Shown piece by piece: positions 16,263 to 24,514 of a DNA stretch of 64,000 nucleotides; within the stretch, counting starts at the first letter, position 1; every line of letters starts with the position of its first letter. This DNA comes from Clostridiales bacterium (GTDB lineage: Bacteria > Bacillota > Clostridia > Christensenellales > Aristaeellaceae), in NCBI GenBank assembly GCA_015056145.1, contig SVGY01000006.1, positions 1 to 64,000 on the forward strand, read 5' to 3'. Below the pieces are notes generated by a model. It saw only the letters and a list, made by a program, of their open reading frames with translations. It was not told the DNA's origin and made no database searches. The position numbers were made by a program, and so were the translations under genes.

Positions 16263-16805
16263 TTACTCGTAAAGGCTGCCGTCATTTTCCAGCTTTTCCT
16301 TTTTTCTGATCACGCTGATGAGTCCCTTAACAAAGTATACTTCAAGCCAGCATCCCAACACTGCCACAAGGGCGTTGGGCCACAGGCCGTATTTTACTGC
16401 AACGTACAGGTTGGGAACGAAGGCCACCAGCATCATCACGCAGCAGAAAATCATCAGTGGGATGAACCGCTTGACGTACTTCAGCCGGGATTCCCGGTCA
16501 GAGAACAGATCAAATGCCCCGTCCGCCCTCTTTTTGCGGAAGCATACCCAGTTCTTCATATTGCCGATATGCTCTGCGCCGGTTTCCTCCACAAAGCGGA
16601 TGTACTGCTGGCTTTCCGGATGACTCGGCCAGTGAGGCAGCATTTCCATACGCACGGTGTACTCACCGGGCTGAGTGTCCTCAAAATCATACCAGCCAAT
16701 ACCATAGGCTGCGAGGGTCTTGCCCTTTTCGGCCATTTCGTTAAGCCAGGCTTCTTCCTCTTCAAACTCCCAGGCCATATATATTTTGCGCACTCTCTCC
16801 CTCAT
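16263..16805 (-). CDS. DUF2812 domain protein
   Basis: 180 residues. The soluble N-terminal domain (about 1-120) contains WEFEEEEAWLNEMAEKG and GWYDFEDTQPGEYTVRME, as in DUF2812; two membrane helices follow (FIPLMIFCCVMMLVAFVP and ALVAVLGCWLEVYFV). DUF2812 genes usually sit directly next to a PadR regulator, as here: the start codon overlaps the padR stop by 4 bases (ATGA). Biochemical function is unknown; a role as an antiregulator or sensor of membrane state is a guess. Confidence 0.9.
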   Translation of the reverse strand: MRERVRKIYMAWEFEEEEAWLNEMAEKGKTLAAYGIGWYDFEDTQPGEYTVRMEMLPHWPSHPESQQYIRFVEETGAEHIGNMKNWVCFRKKRADGAFDLFSDRESRLKYVKRFIPLMIFCCVMMLVAFVPNLYVAVKYGLWPNALVAVLGCWLEVYFVKGLISVIRKKEKLENDGSLYE

Positions 16806-17128
16806 TGCTGTTCCTCCTGTCCGCTCAAAATCTTTCTTCCGTTGGCTGCCAGCTCTTCCAGCCGGTTGATTTCGTCCTCCAGAACTGCCTTGCCAAGATT
16901 GGTGATGACGTACTGTTTTTTGTTACGGTTGTCCAGCTCTCCCGCCAGCGCCTCAATCCAGCCCTTATCCAGCAGATTGGTAATGGCTCCGTACAGGGTA
17001 CCCGCCGCCAGCCGGATCCGGCCCCGGGACAGCTGCTCCGTGTTTTGCATAATTCCGTAGCCGTGCATGGGCTTTACCAGGGACAGCAGTATATAAAAGA
17101 CTCCTTCGGTAAGTGCAGGTGATGGCAT
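16802..17128 (-). CDS. PadR-family transcriptional regulator
   Basis: 108 residues: the PadR winged helix with GVFYILLSLVKPMHGYGIMQ, then RLAAGTLYGAITNLLDKGWI and KKQYVITNLGKAVLEDEINR. The start at 17128 is supported by AAAGGAG about 10 bases upstream; the longer frame to 17176 runs towards the operator. Small PadR proteins repress their own operon and respond to ligands such as phenolics or membrane-active drugs. The promoter at 17258-17230 is filled with ATATATCG repeats, which is good evidence for autoregulation. Confidence 0.93.
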   Translation of the reverse strand: MPSPALTEGVFYILLSLVKPMHGYGIMQNTEQLSRGRIRLAAGTLYGAITNLLDKGWIEALAGELDNRNKKQYVITNLGKAVLEDEINRLEELAANGRKILSGQEEQQ

Positions 17129-17174
17129 TGTGTCTATCTCCTTTCTAAACTTGGTTCCATTGTATCTTCGTGCC

Positions 17175-17240
17175 ACGATATATCGGTCGGAAGATATATC
17201 GCATTTACGATATATCGTTCGACGATATGATTATATCGGC
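17175..17240 (-). promoter_or_regulatory. Probable PadR operator repeats
   Basis: At least five ATATCG-type elements lie here: CGATATATCGG, AGATATATCGC, the perfect palindrome ACGATATATCGT (17209-17220), ACGATAT and TATATCGG. They cover the -10 box and the start region of the padR operon, where bound repressor would block RNA polymerase. Confidence 0.82.
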
Positions 17241-17258
17241 AGACGATACTCTTGTCAA
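17230..17258 (-). promoter_or_regulatory. Promoter of the padR operon
   Basis: TTGACA (17258-17253) and TATAAT (17235-17230), both perfect, 17-base spacer; the -10 is embedded in the ATATCG repeats. Confidence 0.9.
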
Positions 17259-17427
17259 TACCCTTTTTCCAATTTTTGATATTTTTATGTTGTTATGTAT
17301 CAAAAACGTGCAAATTCGCCCTTTCCAGCATTTCAGCATAAAACCCCTTCGGTTTCAAACCACTGGTATTCTGGTATAATTATAGCGTAACAACTTACCG
17401 ATACCTTTCATAGCAAGGAGAGATACT

Positions 17428-17700
17428 ATGGCTTGCATTGTTAACGTAGTAAACGGCCCACTCCCTCAGCAGGAAATCGACGCCTACATTGCCCGGGCCA
17501 CCGAAAAATATGGCCGGGAACCCCAGAAGATGGATATCACCGTCTGCGGCGACGAAGTAGAACTTCATTACGACTTTGGACACAAGCCCTTCCACCGCAT
17601 CCGCCGTATTACCGGATACCTGGTAGGTACCCTGGACCGCTTCAACAACGGCAAGCGTGCCGAGGAAAAAGACCGGGTGAAGCACGGCGTGGCCGGATAA
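17428..17700 (+). CDS. Small protein resembling the C-terminal tail of anaerobic NTP reductase (NrdD)
   Basis: 90 residues. The second half, RRITGYLVGTLDRFNNGKRA followed by EEKDRVKH, is like the extreme C-terminus of class III ribonucleotide reductase, where the glycyl radical site lies. The first half (VNGPLPQQEIDAYIARATEKYG) is not from NrdD. Such short stand-alone proteins occur in Clostridia and are annotated as NrdD-like; their role is unknown. It could donate a radical domain as YfiD does for pyruvate formate-lyase, but this is speculation. AGGAGAG precedes the ATG, an extended -10 (TGGTATAAT, 17372-17380) is upstream, and a terminator follows. Confidence 0.7.
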   Translation: MACIVNVVNGPLPQQEIDAYIARATEKYGREPQKMDITVCGDEVELHYDFGHKPFHRIRRITGYLVGTLDRFNNGKRAEEKDRVKHGVAG

Positions 17701-17705
17701 GCCCC

Positions 17706-17748
17706 GTCCCCCTGTCGCATATATTTGCGCAAGGGGGACTTTCTTTTT
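17706..17748 (+). terminator. Terminator of the NrdD-tail-like gene
   Basis: GTCCCCCT (17706-17713) pairs with AGGGGGAC (17732-17739), followed by TTTCTTTTT. Confidence 0.9.
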
Positions 17749-17760
17749 CCCAAAAAGCCC

Positions 17761-17789
17761 TTGCATTCAGGCCAGAAACAGGGTATAAT
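17761..17789 (+). promoter_or_regulatory. Promoter of the serS T-box transcript
   Basis: TTGCAT (17761-17766), TATAAT (17784-17789), 17-base spacer. Confidence 0.85.
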
Positions 17790-17796
17790 CCTTTCC

Positions 17797-18025
17797 ATGG
17801 CAACGATCGTGAAACCCGAAGCCATCCCATGTGAAGAGAGCAGCCGGAAGGTGCAAGGCTGCCATGGACGCTTCCTTTCCATCACGGGAGCCACCCGGCG
17901 ACGAGCCGGGCGGGTGCGCCCGCTACAGCGCAGAAAAGTGAAGGCATTTTGCCTTAAGTCGGGTGGCACCGCGGAGTTCGCTTCTCTCCGTCCCTGAGAC
18001 CAATGGTCTTTAGGGGCGTTTTCTA
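17797..18025 (+). promoter_or_regulatory. T-box riboswitch, serine specifier, controlling serS
   Basis: The T-box sequence GGTGGCACCGCG is at 17961-17972. Stem I closes by CGTGA (about 17809) with TCACG (17882-17886). Directly before the 3' strand is TCC (17878-17880) followed by A, the specifier position, and TCC is a serine codon. The stem II region CCCGGCGACGAGCCGGG is clear. The terminator hairpin CGTCCCT/AGGGGCG (17989-18018) ends in TTTT. Uncharged tRNA-Ser should allow read-through into serS. Confidence 0.93.
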
Positions 18026-18048
18026 TTATCATAAAGGAGGACACACAC

Positions 18049-19320
18049 ATGCTTGATATCAAGCGCATCCGTCAGAATCCCCAGGAATTGATCGACGCCC
18101 TGAAGGCTCGCAACAAGGATATCTCTCTGGACGACTTCCTTGCAAAGGACGAGGAACGCCGTACGCTGCTCAGTGCCGTGGAAGAAAAGAAGGCCCTGCG
18201 CAACTCCACCTCCAAAAAGATCGGCGAGGCCAAGAAGCGTGGCGCAGACGCCGCCGAGACCGAAGCCATCATGGCTGAAATGCGTGCTTTGGGCGACGAG
18301 ATTGCCGCAATGGACGCCAAGGTTGCCGAGCTGGACGATGCCATGAACCTCTTCCTGATGAGCGTTCCCAACTTCCCCAATGCCTCCGTGCCCGTAGGCA
18401 AGGACGACAAGGACAATGTGGAACTGCGCCGCTGGGGCACTCCCCGCCAGTTTGACTGGGAACCCAAGCCCCATTGGGACATCGGCACCGATCTGAAGAT
18501 CCTCGATTTTGACACCGCCGCCAAGATCTCCGGCGCCCGCTTTACCATCTATCGTGGTTTGGGTTCCCGTCTGGAGCGTTCCGTCATCAACTTCTTCCTC
18601 AATACCCATGTGGAGGCTGGTTTTGACGAAGTTTATCCCCCCTACATGGTCACCCGCAGCACCATGACCGGCACCGGCCAGCTGCCCAAGTTTGAGGAAG
18701 ACGCTTACAAGGTGGACCAGGATACCTTCCTCATTCCCACCGCCGAAGTACCCGTTACCAACATGTACCGTGACATGATCCTGGACGGTGCACAGCTGCC
18801 CATCCGTCATTGCGCCTATTCCAGCTGCTTCCGTGCCGAGGCCGGCAGCGCCGGACGTGATACCCGTGGTCTGATTCGTCAGCACCAGTTCAACAAGGTG
18901 GAGCTGGTTAAGATTGCCAAGCCCGACCAGAGCTACGATGAGCTGGAAACCATGACCGAAGCCGCCGAACGTGTGCTGCAGCTGCTGGGTTTGCCCTATC
19001 GTGTAGTGACCCTCTGCACCGGCGATATGGGCTTCAGCGCCGCCAAGACCTACGATATTGAAGTGTGGATGCCCTCCTACAACCGCTATGTGGAGATCTC
19101 CAGCTGCTCCAACTGCGAGGACTTCCAGGCCCGCCGTGCAGGCATCCGTTTCCGCGACAATCCCAAGGACAAGCCCCAGTTTGCCCACACCCTCAACGGC
19201 AGCGGCGTAGCCGTGGGCCGCACCGTAGCCGCCATTCTGGAAAACTACCAGAACGACGACGGCAGCGTAACCGTTCCCGAAGCGCTGCGTCCTTACATGG
19301 GCTGCGATGTGATCAAGTAA
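18049..19320 (+). CDS. serS: Seryl-tRNA synthetase
   Basis: 423 residues, normal length. An N-terminal coiled-coil arm that grips the long variable arm of tRNA-Ser (about 1-105; [18 protein letters not shown], then [20 protein letters not shown]) is followed by a class II core: motif 2 [20 protein letters not shown], the serine-binding TAEVP, and motif 3 [18 protein letters not shown]. It charges tRNA-Ser and also supplies Ser-tRNA for selenocysteine if used. An AAGGAGG site fixes the start. Transcription is under the Ser T-box. A terminator follows. Confidence 0.97.
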   Translation: MLDIKRIRQNPQELIDALKARNKDISLDDFLAKDEERRTLLSAVEEKKALRNSTSKKIGEAKKRGADAAETEAIMAEMRALGDEIAAMDAKVAELDDAMNLFLMSVPNFPNASVPVGKDDKDNVELRRWGTPRQFDWEPKPHWDIGTDLKILDFDTAAKISGARFTIYRGLGSRLERSVINFFLNTHVEAGFDEVYPPYMVTRSTMTGTGQLPKFEEDAYKVDQDTFLIPTAEVPVTNMYRDMILDGAQLPIRHCAYSSCFRAEAGSAGRDTRGLIRQHQFNKVELVKIAKPDQSYDELETMTEAAERVLQLLGLPYRVVTLCTGDMGFSAAKTYDIEVWMPSYNRYVEISSCSNCEDFQARRAGIRFRDNPKDKPQFAHTLNGSGVAVGRTVAAILENYQNDDGSVTVPEALRPYMGCDVIK

Positions 19321-19328
19321 AGCCTTTT

Positions 19329-19366
19329 ACAGGACTGAAGAATTTCTCCTTCAGTCCTGTTTTTTC
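19329..19366 (+). terminator. Terminator of serS
   Basis: Perfect 12-bp stem ACAGGACTGAAG with CTTCAGTCCTGT, then TTTTTT. Confidence 0.93.
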
Positions 19367-19377
19367 CCGCAAGCAAC

Positions 19378-19412
19378 AAATGCCAGACCGCAATGCAGTC
19401 TGGCATTTTCCA
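19378..19412 (-). terminator. Terminator of the recQ operon
   Basis: TGCCAGAC pairs with GTCTGGCA (19381-19405); on the minus strand it lies just beyond the last gene (19424) and runs into TTTG. The sequence also fits a plus-strand terminator. Confidence 0.7.
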
Positions 19413-19423
19413 TTATCAGTTGA

Positions 19424-19804
19424 CTATATCATTTTTCCATCTTCTACCCGAACCGCAACCTGCCATTGGTCCTCATATACAATACCGCCGATGAAGTTTG
19501 TATAAACCACATCGTACTCTTTTCCGTACTTATCCAGCAAAGCGAGTACGGGTTCCAGTTTCAGCTGCATTTCTTCTGTAGTTTCACACTTGAAAAACGT
19601 GATCACCCGCTCGTGGTTCTTGCAGGGTTCAGGCTCCGGAAGATTATCCTTGAACCATTGATCAATGGCAATGAACATTTCTTTTTCCCTGTCATCCAGC
19701 CTTCCATCCCTTATCAGATTCCAGCCAAGGCTGAACACACCTTTGGGGTACTGAGTGATATATGAATTTTCCCTTCCCTGGATCCTCATATACAAAAATT
19801 TCAT
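19424..19804 (-). CDS. Hypothetical protein, 126 residues
   Basis: The family was not recognised. The protein is soluble, acidic overall, with motifs GWNLIRDGRLDDREKEMFIA, CKNHERVITFFKC and IGGIVYEDQWQVAVRV. The KCETTEEMQLKLEPVLALLD segment predicts helices between beta strands, a compact alpha/beta domain. The start at 19804 has GGAGG 7 bases upstream. It begins 22 bases after recQ stops and is the last gene of that unit, so it may have been placed there without functional link. Confidence 0.7.
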   Translation of the reverse strand: MKFLYMRIQGRENSYITQYPKGVFSLGWNLIRDGRLDDREKEMFIAIDQWFKDNLPEPEPCKNHERVITFFKCETTEEMQLKLEPVLALLDKYGKEYDVVYTNFIGGIVYEDQWQVAVRVEDGKMI

Positions 19805-19825
19805 ATACACCCCTCCTTTTCAAAG

Positions 19826-21601
19826 TCAGCTTTGGCTTTCCAGCAGACCCATTTCCACCAGTTTTTTCATAACCGCTGTCTGGCTGCGCTGGTGATTGGT
19901 TGCCATAGCGGCGTAAGTGGTGTTTCGTTCAAATTCCTTGCGGAGTATTTCTTCCTCCCGGGCTGTCCACGGGGTGGAACTTTTCTTTTTTCCAGGGAGC
20001 ATCACCGGTGCAGGGTCATCGGCAAATTGTTCCATGGCTTCGTTGGGCTCCATTCCATCCCGGAGCACCGAAAGAAACAGTTCGCCGAACTGTTCCTGCT
20101 TTGCCTGACCCACTCCGGAGATATTCAGAAAATCGTCCATGGTTTTGGGGCGTTTTTTCACCATATCCCGCAGCGATGCGTCGGAGAATACCACAAAGGC
20201 CGGCACATGTTTCCGGGCCGCCACAAGGGTACGCAGCGTGCGCAGGTTTTCAAACATGGCCCCTTCCCAGCCGGTCAGCTCCGGCAGCTTTTCACGGCGG
20301 CGTTCCATCTTCACCGATTCCCGCTTTACACTGGGGACCATTCTGCGGCCATTGCCCGTATCCACCTCAAACTCCATGCCTTCGCACACCGAACAATTGT
20401 CGCAGTTTTCAGGAGCGTTCATTTCTCCGAAATACCGCAGTAAAAACCGCCTCAGGCAGCCCTTGCAGGTGGCGTAATAGGTCATCTGTTTGAGGCGTTC
20501 CAGATCCCTTTTTTGAATCTCCGCCCGTTCTGACTCACTCAACTCCGGATTCTCTTCGCTGTGCTCGATCATCCACTTGGCGGTAATCACATCCTGACCA
20601 CTGTAGAGCAGCAGACATTCCGCCGGATCTCCGTCACGGCCTGCACGGCCCGCTTCCTGATAGTAGCTTTCCAAATTTTTGGGCATATTGTAATGCACCA
20701 CAAAGCGCACGTCGCCCTTGTCAATGCCCATGCCAAAAGCGTTGGTAGCCACCATGATCCTGACACGGTCAAACTTGAAATGATCCTGGTTCTGCCGCCT
20801 TTCCGTATCGCTGAGGCCTGCATGATAGCGGGTGGCGGAATAGCCTGCATCGTTGAGCCAATCGCATACCTGCTCCACATTTTTCCGGGTGGAGCAGTAA
20901 ACGATGCCGCAGCTGTCCTTGCCCATATCGTCCAGAAACCGGTACAGCATCATCAGCTTGTTGCTTGGTTTCAACGACATGAAACGGAGATTGGGACGGT
21001 TATATCCTGTAGTGGTGCAAAAAGGCTCCCTCAGTTCCAGCATGCGGATGATATCCTGCCTTACCTGCATGGTGGCGGTAGCTGTAAAAGCGCCCACCGG
21101 AGGCCTGCGGTCAAGGCTGCGCAGAAAGCCCGCAATGTGCAGATAGCTGGGCCGGAAGTCCTGCCCCCATTGAGATACGCAGTGAGCCTCATCCACCGCC
21201 ACAAGGGAAATATCCGCCTCCCTTGCAAACTCCACAAACTGCGGTGTCTCCAGGCGTTCCGGAGCCACATAGATAATTTTGTAGGCGCCGTTTCTTGCCC
21301 GGCGAATGGCCTCCTGCTGCTGGCCCGGAGTCAGGCTGGAGTTGATATATGCTGCCGCTACGCCCGATGCTTTCAGCGCCATGACCTGATCCTTCATCAG
21401 GGCGATCAGCGGCGATATCACCAGCGTAATTCCTTGCAGCAACAAAGCGGGCAGCTGATAGCAGATGGATTTGCCCGCACCGGTGGGCATTACGCCCAGG
21501 GTGTCATGTCCGCTCATCAGCGCCCGTATCAGGTTCTCCTGCCCGTCCCGGAAGGACTCATGGCCGAAGAATGTTTTCAGCTTTTGTGTCAGTTCATCCA
21601 C
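19826..21601 (-). CDS. recQ: ATP-dependent DNA helicase RecQ
   Basis: 591 residues. Walker A PTGAGKSICYQLPALL (about residue 40), the DEAHC box in VAVDEAHCVSQWGQDFRP, and helicase motifs AFGMGIDKGDVRFVVHY and QEAGRAGRDG are intact. The zinc-binding cysteines (CKGCLRRFLLRYFGE and CDNCSVCEG) and a C-terminal HRDC domain (LRTLRTLVAARKHVPAFVVF) follow. It unwinds 3'-5' in recombination and replication-fork repair. The start codon is GTG at 21601, two bases after the stop of the upstream VanY-like gene and with no clear ribosome binding site, so translation is probably coupled. Confidence 0.95.
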   Translation of the reverse strand: MDELTQKLKTFFGHESFRDGQENLIRALMSGHDTLGVMPTGAGKSICYQLPALLLQGITLVISPLIALMKDQVMALKASGVAAAYINSSLTPGQQQEAIRRARNGAYKIIYVAPERLETPQFVEFAREADISLVAVDEAHCVSQWGQDFRPSYLHIAGFLRSLDRRPPVGAFTATATMQVRQDIIRMLELREPFCTTTGYNRPNLRFMSLKPSNKLMMLYRFLDDMGKDSCGIVYCSTRKNVEQVCDWLNDAGYSATRYHAGLSDTERRQNQDHFKFDRVRIMVATNAFGMGIDKGDVRFVVHYNMPKNLESYYQEAGRAGRDGDPAECLLLYSGQDVITAKWMIEHSEENPELSESERAEIQKRDLERLKQMTYYATCKGCLRRFLLRYFGEMNAPENCDNCSVCEGMEFEVDTGNGRRMVPSVKRESVKMERRREKLPELTGWEGAMFENLRTLRTLVAARKHVPAFVVFSDASLRDMVKKRPKTMDDFLNISGVGQAKQEQFGELFLSVLRDGMEPNEAMEQFADDPAPVMLPGKKKSSTPWTAREEEILRKEFERNTTYAAMATNHQRSQTAVMKKLVEMGLLESQS

Positions 21602-21603
21602 GA

Positions 21604-22791
21604 TCAGTAAATGTAAGCCAGCACGATGCCGCCCATGTTGTCAAAGCTTGCCTGGAAACCAACAGCGGTGTTGGTCATGGGCAGGGAGAAGCTGGTCATG
21701 TATTCATCCTCGCAGGGAATGCGGTAAATTTCGTAACGCAGTGCGCCGTCCTCATACACCCGCAGATAGGGATGCTCCATCAGGAATTCCACATATTCCT
21801 CCAGGCAGTAATCCATGGCCCGCATCACAGCGGCATGGGGCTTGCCCACATAGCGGAAAAGATTCATCCTGCTGGAAATGCCGGTTTTGTAGGTCTTGCT
21901 TTCCCAGCTGGAGTTGGGGAAATCCTCTACCGGGAAACGGAAGATGATGCCGTACTTCCAGCTGTTTTCAATAAACCACTGGCCCCGCTCCGATTCGGAG
22001 AACTTGCCCAGGTTCTCACCGCTCTTGTAAAGGTCCATACGGAAAGAGAAGCCGGTCTCGTACTCGCTGGTGCCGGGGTAGTTAACTTCCTTCTTGGCCT
22101 GAGCCATAAGGATATCGCCGGAAAAATCGTCGCTGAGTTCGGCCATCTTGTTTTCAAACATTTCCCGCTGTTCGTCATTGGAGCGGTAGCCCTCACGCAC
22201 CAGATAGCTGTCAAAACCTGCGGTTTCCGCATCGGTAATCATGGTGGAAAGGGCATCGTATGCGGCGGGGAAAAGCCGCACGGAGCTGTCGTCCACCTGG
22301 ATTTTGTATCCGCTGGCGGAGCCAACGCTCACCAGGGTTTCGTAATTATAGTCCGAAGGCACAGAATGCCAGGGGTTGATCAGCATCATGCCGCCCAAAA
22401 GCAGATCGCCACGGGAAAGGGTCACATCCCGGGTGTTTTCCGGCACAGCCTTCTTGCCCATGTCCTCCACACGCCAGGTGCTGCCTTCCAGGGTACGCTC
22501 CCATACAGGAAGGTCTTCTGCTTCCTCGCCGCTGTTCATGGGGTCGCTGAAGCCGCCGGCGTTGTTGCGCCGTTCGTTCAGCTCGGTATTGTACTGAATC
22601 TCAGCCTGTTCGTTGAGGTTGTCAATTTCCGTACGCTTTGCCTGAATATCTTTGCCAATGGCAGCATTGCAAAGGTTGTAAGCCACAAAGCACACAACCG
22701 CCAGCGCCGCCAGTATGCCGGTCAGGCGCAGAAGGATGCGGTAAGGATCCTTCTTGAGCTTATGCACGGAATAATTGGAATTGATCCGCAT
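21604..22791 (-). CDS. Membrane-anchored VanY/M15-like protein that has lost its zinc ligands
   Basis: 395 residues: a cytoplasmic basic start, one membrane helix (about 20-42), then an extracytoplasmic D-alanyl-D-alanine carboxypeptidase fold of the M15B type. In active members the sites are S-E-H-x-x-G-x-x-x-D and E-P-W-H. Here they read SEYETGFSFR (residues 242-251) and SRMNLFRYVG, so both histidines, the aspartate and the catalytic glutamate are replaced, while surrounding landmarks (GYRS, YPGTSE, RYVG) remain. It is probably a non-catalytic peptidoglycan binder or regulator. It lies between parB and recQ. Confidence 0.82.
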   Translation of the reverse strand: MRINSNYSVHKLKKDPYRILLRLTGILAALAVVCFVAYNLCNAAIGKDIQAKRTEIDNLNEQAEIQYNTELNERRNNAGGFSDPMNSGEEAEDLPVWERTLEGSTWRVEDMGKKAVPENTRDVTLSRGDLLLGGMMLINPWHSVPSDYNYETLVSVGSASGYKIQVDDSSVRLFPAAYDALSTMITDAETAGFDSYLVREGYRSNDEQREMFENKMAELSDDFSGDILMAQAKKEVNYPGTSEYETGFSFRMDLYKSGENLGKFSESERGQWFIENSWKYGIIFRFPVEDFPNSSWESKTYKTGISSRMNLFRYVGKPHAAVMRAMDYCLEEYVEFLMEHPYLRVYEDGALRYEIYRIPCEDEYMTSFSLPMTNTAVGFQASFDNMGGIVLAYIY

Positions 22792-22830
22792 GGAGATTCA
22801 CCTCTCTCAGTATTGTGCGGAGTGGGATCA

Positions 22831-23688
22831 TCACAGCAGCTTGCCGATCACCTCGTAAAGATGTTCCAGCTCCTCGGTGCTGCTATAGGATAGAACGATC
22901 TTGCCCTTCTTTTCATTGCCAGTAAGGGTGGTTTTCAGGCCCAGCGCTTCCCTGAGGGAATTTTGCAGACTGTTGAGCTCCGGTGCCAGTTCCTTGGCGG
23001 GCGCTTTGGTCACGGGCTTCTTTTCTGTGGCAGCAGTGTCCTGCTTGGCCAGCTCTTCCAGTTTGCGCACGGAATAGCCTTCCGTTGCGCATTCACGGGC
23101 AAGCCTCACCTGCTTATCGGTGTCCTCCAGGCCGGCCAGCACACGGGCATGGCCTGCGCTCAGTGCGCCGCTTGCCACAAGGCCCAGCGCTTCCTCGGGC
23201 AGATTGAGCAGGCGAAGGGTATTGGCGATCACCGGGCGGCTCTTGCCCAGCTTTTTTGCCACCTGTTCCTGGGTGTAGCCGCATTCCTTCATCAGGGAAC
23301 GAATGGCGTTGGCTTCTTCCACAGGGTTCAGATCCTGCCGCTGCACGTTTTCGATGAGGGCGGCGGCCATCTGCTGCTCGGTGGTCATGCTGCGTACGAT
23401 GCATGGCACCGTTGCAAGCCCGGCAAGGCGGGATGCACGGAAGCGGCGCTCGCCGGCCACAATGCTGAAACGGGTACCGTTTTCCACCACCAGTATGGGA
23501 GAAAGCACGCCGGCAGCTTTGATGCTCTCTGCCAGCTGTTCCAGGGCTTCCCTGTCAAACTCCTTGCGGGGCTGTTCGGTATTGGGATCGATATCGTCAA
23601 TGGAAATATCCCTGACGACAGTCTGAAGAATCTCGTCATTTTGGGGCAGAAGGACATCCAGTCCCCGGCCCAGTCCTGCTCGTTTCAT
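22831..23688 (-). CDS. parB: Chromosome partitioning protein ParB (Spo0J)
   Basis: 285 residues. The ParB/N CTPase domain shows QPRKEF, the GERRFRA box and ENVQRQDLNPVEEA; the helix-turn-helix TQEQVAKKLGKSRPVIANTLRLL binds parS; a C-terminal dimer domain follows (KGKIVLSYSSTEELEHLYEVI). It loads on parS sites, spreads as a CTP-dependent clamp and stimulates ParA. AAGGAG lies 8 bases before the ATG. It follows parA by 30 bases. No parS consensus (TGTTTCACGTGAAACA) was noticed in the window. Confidence 0.96.
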   Translation of the reverse strand: MKRAGLGRGLDVLLPQNDEILQTVVRDISIDDIDPNTEQPRKEFDREALEQLAESIKAAGVLSPILVVENGTRFSIVAGERRFRASRLAGLATVPCIVRSMTTEQQMAAALIENVQRQDLNPVEEANAIRSLMKECGYTQEQVAKKLGKSRPVIANTLRLLNLPEEALGLVASGALSAGHARVLAGLEDTDKQVRLARECATEGYSVRKLEELAKQDTAATEKKPVTKAPAKELAPELNSLQNSLREALGLKTTLTGNEKKGKIVLSYSSTEELEHLYEVIGKLL

Positions 23689-23718
23689 CCTGATGCTCCT
23701 TACGACCGGTTCGGTCTT

Positions 23719-24477
23719 TTATCGGTTGCGGCGAATCAGCTCCTGCGCCAGCTGGCGGTAGCTTTCAGCGCCCTGACTGCGGGGATCGTACAAATGAATG
23801 GGCACGCCGTGGCTGGGAGCCTCGCCCAGACGGACGTTGCGGGGGATGGCCACGGGGAACACCTTATCCTTGAAGTGCTTCTTTACGGATTCCACCACCT
23901 GGATGCTCAGGTTGGTACGGCCGTCAAACATGGTAAGCAGCACGCCCTCGATATCCAGCCCGGGGTTGATGGACTGGCGTGCACGGTTGATGGTATTCAT
24001 CAGGCTGGTAACGCCTTCCAGTGCGTAGTATTCGCACTGAATGGGAATCAATACACGCTGGCAGGCAGCCAGTGCATTCAGGGTCAGCAGGCCCAGGGAG
24101 GGCGGGCAGTCCACGAAGATGAAGTCGTATTCGTTTTCAATGCCCCGCAGCACGGTTTTCAGCCGGTATTCACGCTGATCCATATCCACCAGTTCCAGTT
24201 CTGCGCCGGCAAGGCGGATATCTGCAGGCAGCACGGACAGGCCCTTGATAGCCGAAGGGCAGATAGCAGCAGCCACGGGCGCACGGCCCATGAGCACCTC
24301 GTACACGGAGGCGGAGCCTGCACGGAGGCTCAGGCCGCTGGTGGAGTTGCCCTGGGGGTCCAGGTCAATCAGCAGTACTTTCTTGCCCGCATCGGCCAGG
24401 CAGGCGGTCAGGTTGATGGCGGTGGTGGTTTTGCCCACGCCGCCTTTCTGATTGGTTATGGCGATCATTTTACCCAT
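23719..24477 (-). CDS. parA: Chromosome partitioning ATPase ParA (Soj)
   Basis: 252 residues. The deviant Walker [10 protein letters not shown] (residues 11-19), [13 protein letters not shown] and [15 protein letters not shown] are classical Soj features. It binds DNA as an ATP dimer and drives segregation with ParB. AAAGGATG stands some 12 bases before the ATG at 24477; a second ATG three codons on is also possible. In most Firmicutes soj-spo0J lies next to gidB near the origin; here it is embedded among VanY-type peptidases, which is unusual. Confidence 0.96.
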   Translation of the reverse strand: MGKMIAITNQKGGVGKTTTAINLTACLADAGKKVLLIDLDPQGNSTSGLSLRAGSASVYEVLMGRAPVAAAICPSAIKGLSVLPADIRLAGAELELVDMDQREYRLKTVLRGIENEYDFIFVDCPPSLGLLTLNALAACQRVLIPIQCEYYALEGVTSLMNTINRARQSINPGLDIEGVLLTMFDGRTNLSIQVVESVKKHFKDKVFPVAIPRNVRLGEAPSHGVPIHLYDPRSQGAESYRQLAQELIRRNR

Positions 24478-24514
24478 TTCGATTCACTCATCCTTTGTTG
24501 TAGGCAGATCCGTA

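Noticed and set aside
22831-24514. Replication origin or parS sites near parA-parB
   Set aside because: No TGTTTCACGTGAAACA-type site and no cluster of TTATCCACA boxes was noticed; dnaA, gidB and rnpA are not present.
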